A stretch of 17,987 nt of DNA from an uncultured Pseudomonas sp. (lineage in GTDB: Bacteria; Pseudomonadota; Gammaproteobacteria; Pseudomonadales; Pseudomonadaceae), in the NCBI GenBank assembly GCA_946886875.1, contig CAMPJN010000027.1, positions 1 through 17,987 on the forward strand. Direction: 5' to 3'. This document shows positions 8,599-16,238 of the stretch, in pieces. The stretch's first letter is position 1. Every line of letters begins with the position of its first letter. The position numbers were made by a program, and so were the translations under genes. The notes beneath the pieces are model-generated. The model did no database searches. It saw only the letters and a program-made list of their open reading frames with translations, and was not told the DNA's origin.

Positions 8599-9084
8599 AT
8601 GGACAAATATCAGCAGAGCCAGAAAGACAAACTGTTCAAGCCCGACCACAGCGACCCTTATCTCGATTTGCCCAGCACCGGTACCGCAATCTGCTCGCAA
8701 TGCGGCGTTGTCTATCATCGCGGTCATTGGTATTGGCGCTCCGCGATGCCGGCGGATGCGCACAGCATTGTCTGTCCGGCTTGCCGGCGTATTGCCGATA
8801 ACCACCCTGCCGGCACGCTGCATCTGGGCGGGAAATTCTTGCGCGAGCATCGCACGGAAATTATCAACCTGATCCATAACACCGAGGCGGCGGAAAAGGC
8901 CGCTCACGCGCTTGAGCGTTTGCTCAAGGTGACAGATCAGGGCGAAGATCTTGAAGTCACCACCACCGGCATGCACCTGGCTAACCGTATCGGTCATGCG
9001 CTGAATGCCGCTTACAAAGGTCGCTCCCAGTACCATTACAGTGATGACGAAACCCACGTCAGCATCCGTTGGGAGCGCGATTGA
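8599..9084 (+). CDS. BCAM0308-like zinc-ribbon protein
   Basis: This 161-residue soluble protein has two CxxC pairs, C32/C35 (ICSQC) and C59/C62 (VCPAC), spaced as a zinc ribbon, followed by an alpha-helical segment and a C-terminal part rich in charged and aromatic residues. It resembles the BCAM0308 family described from the low-oxygen-activated locus of Burkholderia cenocepacia; its molecular function is not known. The ATG at 8599 has AGGAG 6 bases upstream. A perfect FNR/ANR box upstream predicts induction at low oxygen. It is convergent with the universal stress protein gene and separated from it by a hairpin. The family assignment is from memory of the motif pattern and is moderately sure; the gene itself is convincing. 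Confidence 0.85.
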   Translation: MDKYQQSQKDKLFKPDHSDPYLDLPSTGTAICSQCGVVYHRGHWYWRSAMPADAHSIVCPACRRIADNHPAGTLHLGGKFLREHRTEIINLIHNTEAAEKAAHALERLLKVTDQGEDLEVTTTGMHLANRIGHALNAAYKGRSQYHYSDDETHVSIRWERD

Positions 9085-9096
9085 ACTTGACTGATG

Positions 9097-9130
9097 GCAC
9101 CTTGCGCTCCGTTGCGGGGCCGCAAGGTGC
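9097..9130. terminator. hairpin between convergent genes
   Basis: GCACCTTGCG (9097-9106) and CGCAAGGTGC (9121-9130) form a perfect 10-bp stem. The 14-base loop can pair further (CTCC with GGGG). It lies between two converging stop codons and could end transcription both ways. There is no T-run on either side, so intrinsic termination is not certain. Confidence 0.55.
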
Positions 9131-9213
9131 GCCCCGCCCTGCCCCGATACGTTCCTCAGTAAGCTGAGCAGCAAAGGTGCCGACAGCAACGGGGCATTGC
9201 TGAGTGGATGCTG

Positions 9214-10107
9214 TTATTTGACGGCAAGAATGCTGCAAGGAACCTGATACAGCACATGCTCGGTGGTACTGCCAATCAACTTATCCAGCCCTTCTTTCTG
9301 CACTCTGCCCATCACCAGCACATCGCTCTGGTGAAAACGGACGAAATCACAGAGGGCTCTGACTGGCGGCCCCATGATGAAATGCCGCCGTTCGGCGGGC
9401 ACCCCATAACGTTCAGCGAATGCAATAAAAGACGCCTCCAGCGAGTGCTGCAAGTCATCGAGCACATTCGGCCAGGTCAAGCCGCCGCCACTCATATCGA
9501 TGGGATAGGCCGGCGACAAATCATAGGTATGTAACAAATGCAGTTCGGCGTCGCATTGCAAGGCCAGACCATGGGCGGCGTCGATGATTCGTTCGTTGAG
9601 CCCGTCGCTTTGTGTCTCCTGGTACTTGGGGTCAACCGCCGCGACCACTTTTCGCGGTAACGGTCGACCGCCAATGCCGACCAGATGTACTGGCACCGGG
9701 CAGTGCCGCAGCAGGTGCCAATCGAGTGGGGTGATAAAGGCGCGCTTGAACGCTGGTTCGTGCTGTACGTTCTTGATCAGCATGTCGGGTTGCATTTCCG
9801 CTACATGCAGAAGGATCTCTTCCAGGGTTTGCTTGGTCCAGACCGCCTCGGTAGTCACAGTTAAACCCTTGCTACGCAGCAGCGCAGCCTGATCCGCCAG
9901 CCAGGCGCGGTGTTCCTGCAAATAGCGCTCGCGGGTCGCTTGGTTAATGCTGGTATCCAACAGCGGCAAGCTGGCGAAAGGTTCTATGAAGGACGCGACG
10001 TGCAGCGCCGCGCCGCTCGCCTGGGCCAGCGCCGTTGCACGCTGCAAGGCTGCGCAATGGCGCAAGGCTGGATCGGCAATCACCAATAGACGTTGATACT
10101 GGCTCAT
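9214..10107 (-). CDS. tandem-domain universal stress protein (UspE-like)
   Basis: This 297-residue protein has two successive Usp domains, about residues 1-140 and 150-297, like E. coli UspE. Each begins with a beta strand and short loop (RLLVIADPAL, then RKVVAAVDPK). The second ends with MGRVQKEGLDKLIGSTTEHV, a variant of the G-x2-G-x9-G-S/T nucleotide-binding loop. Such proteins are cytoplasmic and help cells survive starvation or oxygen limitation. The start chosen is the ATG whose complement lies at 10105-10107, with GGAG 7 bases before it. An in-frame ATG at 10176 would add 23 residues that do not look like Usp sequence and would run into the promoter. An FNR/ANR box at 10223-10236 is well placed for this gene (predicted start near 10188). 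It is transcribed divergently from the kinase operon. Confidence 0.93.
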   Translation of the reverse strand: MSQYQRLLVIADPALRHCAALQRATALAQASGAALHVASFIEPFASLPLLDTSINQATRERYLQEHRAWLADQAALLRSKGLTVTTEAVWTKQTLEEILLHVAEMQPDMLIKNVQHEPAFKRAFITPLDWHLLRHCPVPVHLVGIGGRPLPRKVVAAVDPKYQETQSDGLNERIIDAAHGLALQCDAELHLLHTYDLSPAYPIDMSGGGLTWPNVLDDLQHSLEASFIAFAERYGVPAERRHFIMGPPVRALCDFVRFHQSDVLVMGRVQKEGLDKLIGSTTEHVLYQVPCSILAVK

Positions 10108-10222
10108 CTGGCATCTCCGCAAGAAGGTCGAATTTTCTTCGCTTGCCTCTGATCCCAAGGCTTTCACCAGTGGCACGTCGAAACCTCAGTTGTCAGCCTG
10201 CCCGTGCACCGTGATAAATGCT

Positions 10223-10236
10223 TTGATTTTCGTCAA
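10223..10236. promoter_or_regulatory. FNR/ANR box 1 in divergent promoter
   Basis: TTGATTTTCGTCAA fits the Pseudomonas ANR consensus TTGAT-N4-RTCAA. It lies 122 bp from the universal stress protein start. On the minus strand a class II layout would leave CAGGCT, a weak -10 element, at the expected distance. Confidence 0.75.
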
Positions 10237-10266
10237 AGCCAAGGGTGGCAGCGTTTCTATCCTGGG

Positions 10267-10280
10267 TTGATCAAGGTCAA
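10267..10280. promoter_or_regulatory. FNR/ANR box 2 in divergent promoter
   Basis: TTGATCAAGGTCAA also fits TTGAT-N4-RTCAA. Its centre is 44 bp from that of the other box, about four helical turns. For the rightward operon a class II layout places CATGCT, a -10-like hexamer, 22 bases after the box and the start of transcription near 10315. Confidence 0.7.
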
Positions 10281-10375
10281 ACCACAGCTCCTGCACACAG
10301 CGCATGCTCGCTATCAGCCAAGCGATTGGCGGTGGTTTCGCTCACTGCCCACTGGTTCACCAGTCGGGGGTTGTC

Positions 10376-11401
10376 ATGAATAGCCAGCAAGAGACGATCG
10401 ACTTTCTTGAGCGTCCCGAAAGCTACGGGACGCCCGTCGAGCCGGTGGAATGCGTAGAAACCCACGGTTCGTTGATTTTTTTGCACGGCGCTTACGCCTA
10501 CAAACTCAAACGCGCCGTTGCTTATGCGGCACTGGACTTTCTCAGCCTGGAGAGCCGCGACCGCGCTTGCCATGCGGAGTTGCTGCTGAACCGCCGCACC
10601 GCACCAAACCTCTATCTGGCGGTGCGTTCGATCAACCGCGGCAAGAACGGCCAATTGGAGTTCGACGGCCAAGGCGAAACCCTGGATTGGGTAGTGGTGA
10701 TGCGGCGCTTCGAGCAGAATGCCTTGTTCGAGCGAATGGCCAGCGAAGGTCAATTGACCAGTTCGCTGATGGAGCGGCTCGGCGAGGAAATCGCCCGCTT
10801 CCATGCCCTGGCTGAAATTGCCCCGAAATTCGGCGGTGCCGCCGGTATTCGCGAGGCTATCGAAGCCAATCATCGTGAGCTGAGTCGCTACCCCCAACTG
10901 CTCGATCCAGTGGCGGTGCAGGCGCTGCACCATATATCCCATTCAGTACTCGAGAGCCTTGGCGCAGAGCTCGACCAGCGCCGCATGCAAGGCCAGGTAC
11001 GGCGTTGCCACGGTGATCTGCGTCTGGCCAATATCTGCCTGTTCGATGGGCGTCCGACGTTGTTCGACGGCATCGAATTCAGCGAGCGAATCGCCTGTAT
11101 CGATGTGCTCTATGACCTGGCCTTCGTGCTGATGGATCTACAGCACCACGGCCTCATAGAGCTAAGCGAGCGCTTGCTGGACAGCTACCAACGACACAAC
11201 AAAACAGCCGGCAACTATCGCTCCCTGGCGTTGTTCCTCTCGGTACGCGCCGCCACCCGCAGCTATAGCCTCGCCTGCAGCTTTACCCGTCAGCAGGACA
11301 TCGCGATGCAACAGGACAAAGGTTTGCGCGCGCGTGCGTTGCTCCAACAAGCCAAAGCCTATCTGTACCACGACAACGTCTTGTCGAAACGTTCCTGGTG
11401 A
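10376..11401 (+). CDS. APH-fold kinase (COG2187-like), stand-alone
   Basis: This 341-residue protein has the aminoglycoside-phosphotransferase fold and probably transfers phosphate from ATP to an unidentified small molecule. Visible motifs are AYKLKRAV near residue 42 (ATP-binding lysine region), CHGDLRLANIC with H212, D214 and N219 (catalytic loop), D231 in LFDGIEF (metal site), and DVLYDLAF at 243-250. The pattern is that of COG2187 proteins, which often carry an additional C-terminal P-loop kinase domain; here that domain is absent. The ATG at 10376 follows a G-rich GGGGG stretch; an in-frame ATG at 10304 would add 24 residues without APH character. It is the first gene of a three-gene operon with an FNR/ANR box upstream. 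Resistance to an aminoglycoside is not implied. Confidence 0.88.
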   Translation: MNSQQETIDFLERPESYGTPVEPVECVETHGSLIFLHGAYAYKLKRAVAYAALDFLSLESRDRACHAELLLNRRTAPNLYLAVRSINRGKNGQLEFDGQGETLDWVVVMRRFEQNALFERMASEGQLTSSLMERLGEEIARFHALAEIAPKFGGAAGIREAIEANHRELSRYPQLLDPVAVQALHHISHSVLESLGAELDQRRMQGQVRRCHGDLRLANICLFDGRPTLFDGIEFSERIACIDVLYDLAFVLMDLQHHGLIELSERLLDSYQRHNKTAGNYRSLALFLSVRAATRSYSLACSFTRQQDIAMQQDKGLRARALLQQAKAYLYHDNVLSKRSW

Positions 11402-11421
11402 ACCCACCCCCTGGAGGTCAT

Positions 11422-12399
11422 ATGACTACGGACTTTCCGCTGCTGTTTGCCTTGAACGGTACAGAGGATTACGCCACCCGTGTGGCACAGCGGCTCGGTT
11501 GCCAACTGGCCGCTCATGAAGAGCGCAATTTCGAGGACGGCGAACATAAGATACGTGCCCTCGATGAGGTCGACGGCCGGCGAGTCGTGGTGTTCCATAG
11601 CCTTTATGGCGACCGCCAGCACAGCGTCAACGACAAGCTGTGTCGCCTGTTGTTCTTCTGCGGCGCCCTGAAGGATGCGGGCGCCAGCCATCTGCAGGTG
11701 GTTACGCCCTACCTCTGCTATGCCCGTAAAGAGCGCCGCACCGCCCACCAGGACCCGATCAGCAGCCGTTATGTCGCCACGCTGTTCGAAGCCTGCGGGG
11801 TCGATGGCTTGGCGGCCCTTGAGGTACATAATCTGGCGGCCTTCGATAATGCCTTTCGCATTCCAACGCAGCACCTGTCAGGGGCCGGGCTGCTGGCCGC
11901 GCATTTCGCCCCACTTGTTGGCGATGCCGAAGTGCTGGCGGTTTCCCCCGACGCCGGCGGCGCCAAACGCGTCGAACTATTCCGTAGAGAGTTGCAGCAA
12001 CGCATTGGTCGCCCGGTGGGCAGCGCGTTCATGGAGAAGTACCGGCGCAATGATCAGGTTACCGGCACCCTGTTGGTGGGCGATGCACAGGGCAAGCTGG
12101 CGATCATAGTCGATGACCTGATCAGCACCGGCGGCACCCTGCTGCGCGCCGCCCAGGCCTGCCGGAACGCCGGCGCCGAGCGGATCTTCGCCGCGGCGGT
12201 GCACGGTCTTTTCACCGGTGGCAGCGCGCTGCTCGACAGCCCATTGCTGGACGCCATCGTCATCTGCGACAGCGTGCCGCCGTTTCGTCTGGAGCCCGAA
12301 CTGGTGGCGCGAAGACTACAGATCATCGACAGCAGCACGGCGGTGGCGTCGATCCTGGCCCGGCAATATGGTTTGGATTGCCAGGCTCCGACGCGATGA
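11422..12399 (+). CDS. ribose-phosphate pyrophosphokinase paralogue
   Basis: This 325-residue protein belongs to the PRPP synthetase family, which makes 5-phosphoribosyl diphosphate from ribose 5-phosphate and ATP. The PRPP/ribose-phosphate loop IIVDDLISTGGTL (residues 228-240) matches the family VDDxxxTGGT. The catalytic histidine is at H136 in LEVHN, the ATP-contacting segment is ARKERRT (101-107), and SPDAGGAKR at 175-183 corresponds to the usual SPDxGGxxR. It is more divergent than a housekeeping copy, for example CDSVPP in place of TDTIP, so it is probably a second, specialised enzyme. GGAGG lies 4 bases before the ATG, and the gene starts 20 bp after the kinase stop. Placement under an FNR/ANR box suggests PRPP supply for salvage or repair during oxygen limitation; that is inference. 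Confidence 0.9.
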   Translation: MTTDFPLLFALNGTEDYATRVAQRLGCQLAAHEERNFEDGEHKIRALDEVDGRRVVVFHSLYGDRQHSVNDKLCRLLFFCGALKDAGASHLQVVTPYLCYARKERRTAHQDPISSRYVATLFEACGVDGLAALEVHNLAAFDNAFRIPTQHLSGAGLLAAHFAPLVGDAEVLAVSPDAGGAKRVELFRRELQQRIGRPVGSAFMEKYRRNDQVTGTLLVGDAQGKLAIIVDDLISTGGTLLRAAQACRNAGAERIFAAAVHGLFTGGSALLDSPLLDAIVICDSVPPFRLEPELVARRLQIIDSSTAVASILARQYGLDCQAPTR

Positions 12400-12514
12400 C
12401 AGTTCGACCCACTCCCGGCGCTCACGACCCGCTGCCGTTGATCGACACGCCGAATGATTGCTCTGCCGGTGGATCGCGCTTCAACGTGCAAGCCCATCGA
12501 AAACGGAGGTCCGT

Positions 12515-13639
12515 ATGTCTGCCAACTCCTCAATGGCGCGACTGTTCCTCGCAGGTGACCTGATGTGCGCCCGGGGCATCGACCAAATCCTGCCCCACCC
12601 CGGCGACCCTCGTCTTTATGAAACTTACGTCAAGGATGCCCGCGACTATGTGCAACTGGCCGAGCGGCGCAACGGTGCGATCCCACGGCCGGTGGCGTTC
12701 ACCTATGTCTGGGGCATGGTCCTGGAGGCGCTCAGGCAACGCCGACCGGACGTGCGCCTGGTCAATCTGGAAACCGCAGTGACCGACAACGGCTCGCCGT
12801 TGGCCAAAGGCATCAACTACCGGATGCATCCAGCCAATATGCCGGTACTCGACGTGGCGGGTATCGATTGCTGTGTGCTGGCCAACAACCATGTGCTGGA
12901 CTGGGGCGAAGCCGGACTGGTCGAGACCCTGGCCAGCCTCGATGCCCATGGCCTCGGGCATGTCGGTGCAGGCCTGGATCGCGACAGCGCACTGGCCCCG
13001 GCAATTGTGCCGCTGGCCGACGGCGGGCGCCTGCTGGTATTCGCCTTTGCCACCGGCGATTGCGGTGTGCCGCCGGATTGGGCGGCCAGCGAGCAACGCC
13101 CTGGCGTCGCGCGCCTCGACGATTTGTCATCGCGTAGCGTACGACATGTCGCCCAGCACATTGGCGCGTTCAAACAGCCAGGCGACCGAGTGCTGGTCTC
13201 CCTGCACTGGGGCGGTAACTGGGACTTTGCCATAGCGCCGACGCAGCAGCGCTTCGCCCACGGGCTGATCGATGACGCCGGCGTGGACCTGGTGCATGGC
13301 CATTCCTCGCACCATATCAAGGGCCTGGAAGTGTATCGCCAACGCCTGATTATCTATGGCTGTGGCGACCTGCTGAACGACTACGAGGGCATCGACGGGC
13401 ATGACGCCTACCGCGGCGAGCTGGGCCTGTTGTATTTTGCCGATCTGGCCAGCGACGGCCGCCTGTTGGCGCTGGAACTGCTGCCCAGCCGCCAACGCCA
13501 GCTGAGTATTCAGCAGGCCAAAGGCGCTGATCGCCAATGGTTGCAGGACACCTTGCAACGAGAAAGCGCGCAATTTTCCTGTACGGTTCGCCCCACCGGC
13601 GATAACAGCTTCGCCCTGGTCTGGCCCGCCGCGCGCTGA
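12515..13639 (+). CDS. CapA-family metallophosphatase-like protein
   Basis: This 374-residue protein belongs to the CapA/PgsA (poly-gamma-glutamate synthesis) family, which has a calcineurin-like phosphoesterase fold. Metal-ligand motifs appear in order: GDLMCARG with D15, NLETAVTD (N84, E86), ANNHVLDWGE (N124, H126), SLHWGGNWDF (H231) and HGHSSHHIKG (261-270). No signal peptide or membrane anchor is seen and no capsule genes are near, so a role in polymer synthesis is doubtful; a stress-linked phosphatase is as likely. The start is the ATG at 12515 with CGGAGGT 4 bases upstream; an in-frame start at 12458 lacks this. It follows the PRPP synthetase gene after 115 bp, is probably last in the kinase operon, and ends 12 bp from the stop of the convergent groEL paralogue. 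Confidence 0.9.
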   Translation: MSANSSMARLFLAGDLMCARGIDQILPHPGDPRLYETYVKDARDYVQLAERRNGAIPRPVAFTYVWGMVLEALRQRRPDVRLVNLETAVTDNGSPLAKGINYRMHPANMPVLDVAGIDCCVLANNHVLDWGEAGLVETLASLDAHGLGHVGAGLDRDSALAPAIVPLADGGRLLVFAFATGDCGVPPDWAASEQRPGVARLDDLSSRSVRHVAQHIGAFKQPGDRVLVSLHWGGNWDFAIAPTQQRFAHGLIDDAGVDLVHGHSSHHIKGLEVYRQRLIIYGCGDLLNDYEGIDGHDAYRGELGLLYFADLASDGRLLALELLPSRQRQLSIQQAKGADRQWLQDTLQRESAQFSCTVRPTGDNSFALVWPAAR

Positions 13640-13651
13640 GCTGCCAGCTGA

Positions 13652-15268
13652 TCAGGTCGGAAATGGCGGTTCCGCGGGGCTTTCCTTCTCCGGGATTTCA
13701 GTCATGGTCGCCTCGGTCAGCAACAGCACACTGGCAACCGAAACGGCATTTTCCAGAGCGGTCCGTACCACCTTTGTCGGGTCGATAATGCCGGCTTGGT
13801 ACATATCCACATACTGATTGGCCGCGGCATCGAAACCGACATCGCCTCGCTCCTGGAGCATCCGCGCGACCACCACGCCGGCGTCCACCGCAGAGTTCTC
13901 GGCGATGATCCTGGCGGGAGCCTCCAATGCGCGACGAAGTATCTGCAGGCCGGTCTTTTCATCGCCCTCGCAGCCACCCTCCTCGGCTATCAGGCTCGGT
14001 GCGCAGCGCAACAGTGCCAGACCACCGCCTGGCACTATGCCTTCGTCGATGGCCGCTTTAGTGGCGGAAATGGCATCGTCGAGCGCGTCTTTGCGCGTTT
14101 TCATCTCGGCTTCGGTAGGCGCCCCCACACGGATTACCGCAACCCCGCCAGACAGCTTGGCCAGGCGTTCCTGGAGCTTCTCGCGGTCATAATCGCTGCC
14201 GGCTTTTTCGGCCTGGTTACGGATCTGCTGCAGTCGGGTCTCGATTGCTGGGCGGCCACCAGCGCCATCGATCAGCGTGGTGCTCTCCCGATCCACCACC
14301 ACTCGTCTAGCGCTGCCCAGTTGGCTCAGTTCGACCTGCTCAAGACGCAACCCCAGCTCACTGGAAATCACCTGGCCACCGGTCAGCACCGCGATGTCCT
14401 GGAGCATCTCCTTGCGCCTGTCGCCAAAGCCGGGGGCTTTCACCGCAACGGCACGCAATACCCCACGAATTTGATTGAGGATAAGTGTGGCCAGGGCTTC
14501 GCCTTCGATGTCATCGGCAATGAACAGTAACGGCCGACCACTCTTGGCTATCTGCTCCAGCAGCGGAATCAGGTCTTTGAGCAAGCCGATTTTCTGGTCG
14601 CTGAGCAGCACATAGGCATCTTCCAGCACAACCTGCATCTTCTCCGTATCGGTAACGAAGTAAGGCGAGACATAACCACGATCGATACGCATACCCTCGA
14701 CTACCTCGACCACGGTTTCGGTGGTCTTGGACTCCTCAACGCTGATCACCCCTTCGCTACCGACTTTCTCCAGGGCCTTGGCCACCAACTCGCCGATCAC
14801 TCCATCGTTGTGCGCCGAGATGGTCGCGACTTGGGCCTTTTCCTTCGGTGTGCGCACCGGCCTGGATTGTGCCTGCAGTGAACTAATGGCTAGCCGCAGC
14901 CCGCGATCCAGGCCGCGTTTGAGATCGATAGCACTGGCGCCAGCCACCACGTTACGTATGCCGTCAGCGAGAATTGCATGGGCCAGCACCGTTGAAGTGC
15001 TGGTACCGTCCCCCACCGCCTCGCCGGTGCGTTCGGCAGCCTGACGCAGCATCTGCGCACCGAGGTTTTCCTCCGGGTCCTCCAAATCCACCAGCTTGGC
15101 AATGTTGACACCATCGTTGCAGACGATGGGGGTGCCCCACTTCTTCTGAATCAGCACGGATTTGGATTTAGGACCGAGGGTTACGCGCACCGCGTCCGCC
15201 AATTGGGTGGCTCCGCGAAGGACTTTTTCGCGCGCCGCACTGCGAAACAGAATTTTGCTATGGGCCAT
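13652..15268 (-). CDS. groEL: GroEL/Cpn60 chaperonin paralogue
   Basis: This 538-residue class I chaperonin folds proteins in an ATP-driven double ring. The register equals E. coli GroEL: TLGPK at 30-34, D52, and GDGTSTST with D87 (ATP hydrolysis site). The region corresponding to catalytic D398 reads [17 protein letters not shown], then PGGGLALLR. The apical domain keeps [16 protein letters not shown] and KAPGFGDRR. Two things are unusual: no groES lies beside it, and the C-terminus ends in a short acidic/proline tail ([13 protein letters not shown]) instead of the Gly-Gly-Met repeats that line the cavity. It is therefore probably an accessory, stress-specific copy that must borrow GroES from elsewhere. 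AAGGAG precedes the ATG, and a perfect FNR/ANR box lies 57 bp upstream. Confidence 0.95.
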   Translation of the reverse strand: MAHSKILFRSAAREKVLRGATQLADAVRVTLGPKSKSVLIQKKWGTPIVCNDGVNIAKLVDLEDPEENLGAQMLRQAAERTGEAVGDGTSTSTVLAHAILADGIRNVVAGASAIDLKRGLDRGLRLAISSLQAQSRPVRTPKEKAQVATISAHNDGVIGELVAKALEKVGSEGVISVEESKTTETVVEVVEGMRIDRGYVSPYFVTDTEKMQVVLEDAYVLLSDQKIGLLKDLIPLLEQIAKSGRPLLFIADDIEGEALATLILNQIRGVLRAVAVKAPGFGDRRKEMLQDIAVLTGGQVISSELGLRLEQVELSQLGSARRVVVDRESTTLIDGAGGRPAIETRLQQIRNQAEKAGSDYDREKLQERLAKLSGGVAVIRVGAPTEAEMKTRKDALDDAISATKAAIDEGIVPGGGLALLRCAPSLIAEEGGCEGDEKTGLQILRRALEAPARIIAENSAVDAGVVVARMLQERGDVGFDAAANQYVDMYQAGIIDPTKVVRTALENAVSVASVLLLTEATMTEIPEKESPAEPPFPT

Positions 15269-15324
15269 GACAGTCTCCTTTTTAGGGTTATGTCATCAGA
15301 ATCTGCCCACACTTCCGTTTCGCG

Positions 15325-15338
15325 TTGATCCATATCAA
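15325..15338. promoter_or_regulatory. FNR/ANR box, perfect consensus, before groEL paralogue
   Basis: TTGATCCATATCAA matches TTGAT-N4-ATCAA exactly. Read toward groEL, a -10-like GATTCT lies 21 bases after the box, predicting transcription from near 15290 and a leader of about 22 bases. The box could also act on the divergent regulator gene at 15479. Confidence 0.82.
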
Positions 15339-15478
15339 ACCCATAGGGTTGCGCAGCCCTGAGCCGGCTACGGGCGGTGCTTTCGGACGGGCGGCAGCTG
15401 GTTGTAAGTAACCTTTCCCTGGGAGCGGACACCAATAGTGAATGCAGTGGCGTCTAATTACCGAGATGCACTCCGATC

Positions 15479-16225
15479 ATGGACACCGATCAATATGGCG
15501 ATACGCCCAAACGATCCTTGAAAGCCCAAGCCCATTGTCAAACATGCGCTATCAGCCGCTATTGCCTACCGGTGGCACTGGCGGATAGCGATGTCGCCCG
15601 GCTCGATGGCATCGTCAAGCACAACCGTCTGCTGCATAAGGGTGACTATCTGTTCCGCGCCGGCGATTGCATGCAGCAGGTCTATGCCGTGCGTAGCGGC
15701 TGCCTGAAGAGCTACCTGCTCAGTACCGAAGGCATGGAACAAATCACCGGCTTTTATTTCCCCGGCGAGTTATTAAGCCTGGATGCTTTTGGCGCTGAGT
15801 TTCACCGCAGCTATGCGGTAGCCCTTGAAACCTCATTGGTGTGCGCGGTCTATTTCGGCCAACTGGAGGAGTTGTGCGGCAACATTCCGTTGTTGCGAAA
15901 ACATTTACTGACACGTCTGAGCCAGCAGATTCACGCCGAACAGGCACTGCTCTGTCATCAACGCGAGAGCGCCGAGCAACGCCTGGCGGCCTTCCTGCTC
16001 AACCTTTCGCAGCGTTACAGCCGGCGCGGTTTTTCCGCTGTGCGCTTCAATTTACCGATGACTCGCGGCGAGATTGGCAGCTATCTGGGTCTGAGCATCG
16101 AAACCGTCAGTCGCCTGTTCAGCCGGTACCGCAACAGCGGGCTGATCGAGATCAATGGCCGCGAAGTCGTCCTGACCGATGCCCAGGCATTGCGCCGAAT
16201 TGGTGAAACCTGCGTCACCGAATAG
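15479..16225 (+). CDS. FNR/ANR-type oxygen-sensing transcription regulator
   Basis: This 248-residue Crp/Fnr-family regulator should bind a [4Fe-4S] cluster and activate genes when oxygen is low. Cysteines C20, C23, C29 and C122 lie at the same positions as the four cluster ligands of E. coli FNR. The recognition helix (LSIETVSRLFSRY) has E208, S211 and R212, equivalent to the E-xx-S-R that reads TTGAT half-sites. A Crp-like beta barrel (about 40-130) and a dimerisation helix (about 135-165) complete the fold. It is therefore of the ANR, not the cysteine-less DNR, type. The ribosome binding site is weak, but the exact cysteine register supports this ATG. Divergence from groEL and four matching boxes in the island suggest local regulation. 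It could be an extra paralogue beside a core ANR, or the only copy. Confidence 0.95.
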   Translation: MDTDQYGDTPKRSLKAQAHCQTCAISRYCLPVALADSDVARLDGIVKHNRLLHKGDYLFRAGDCMQQVYAVRSGCLKSYLLSTEGMEQITGFYFPGELLSLDAFGAEFHRSYAVALETSLVCAVYFGQLEELCGNIPLLRKHLLTRLSQQIHAEQALLCHQRESAEQRLAAFLLNLSQRYSRRGFSAVRFNLPMTRGEIGSYLGLSIETVSRLFSRYRNSGLIEINGREVVLTDAQALRRIGETCVTE

Positions 16226-16238
16226 CGTTGATCAACGC
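16225..16238. repeat. 14-bp palindrome overlapping the regulator stop codon
   Basis: GCGTTGATCAACGC is a perfect dyad beginning at the last base of the FNR-type gene. It contains two abutting TTGA/TCAA half-sites without the 4-bp spacer of a real FNR box, so it is unlikely to bind FNR in the normal way. It could be the base of a weak terminator. Confidence 0.5.

Noticed and set aside
8553..8801. An 82-codon frame with a good GGAGGG site that overlaps the zinc-ribbon gene out of frame
   Set aside because: Most of it is the shifted frame of the zinc-ribbon gene and its translation has no family likeness. A leader peptide role is possible but nothing supports it beyond the ribosome binding site.
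10376..11401. An aminoglycoside resistance gene
   Set aside because: Only the general APH kinase fold is shared. The residues and context match COG2187-like proteins of stress islands and not known resistance enzymes.
16225..16238. A fifth FNR box at GCGTTGATCAACGC
   Set aside because: The half-sites abut, without the 4-bp spacer that FNR needs.
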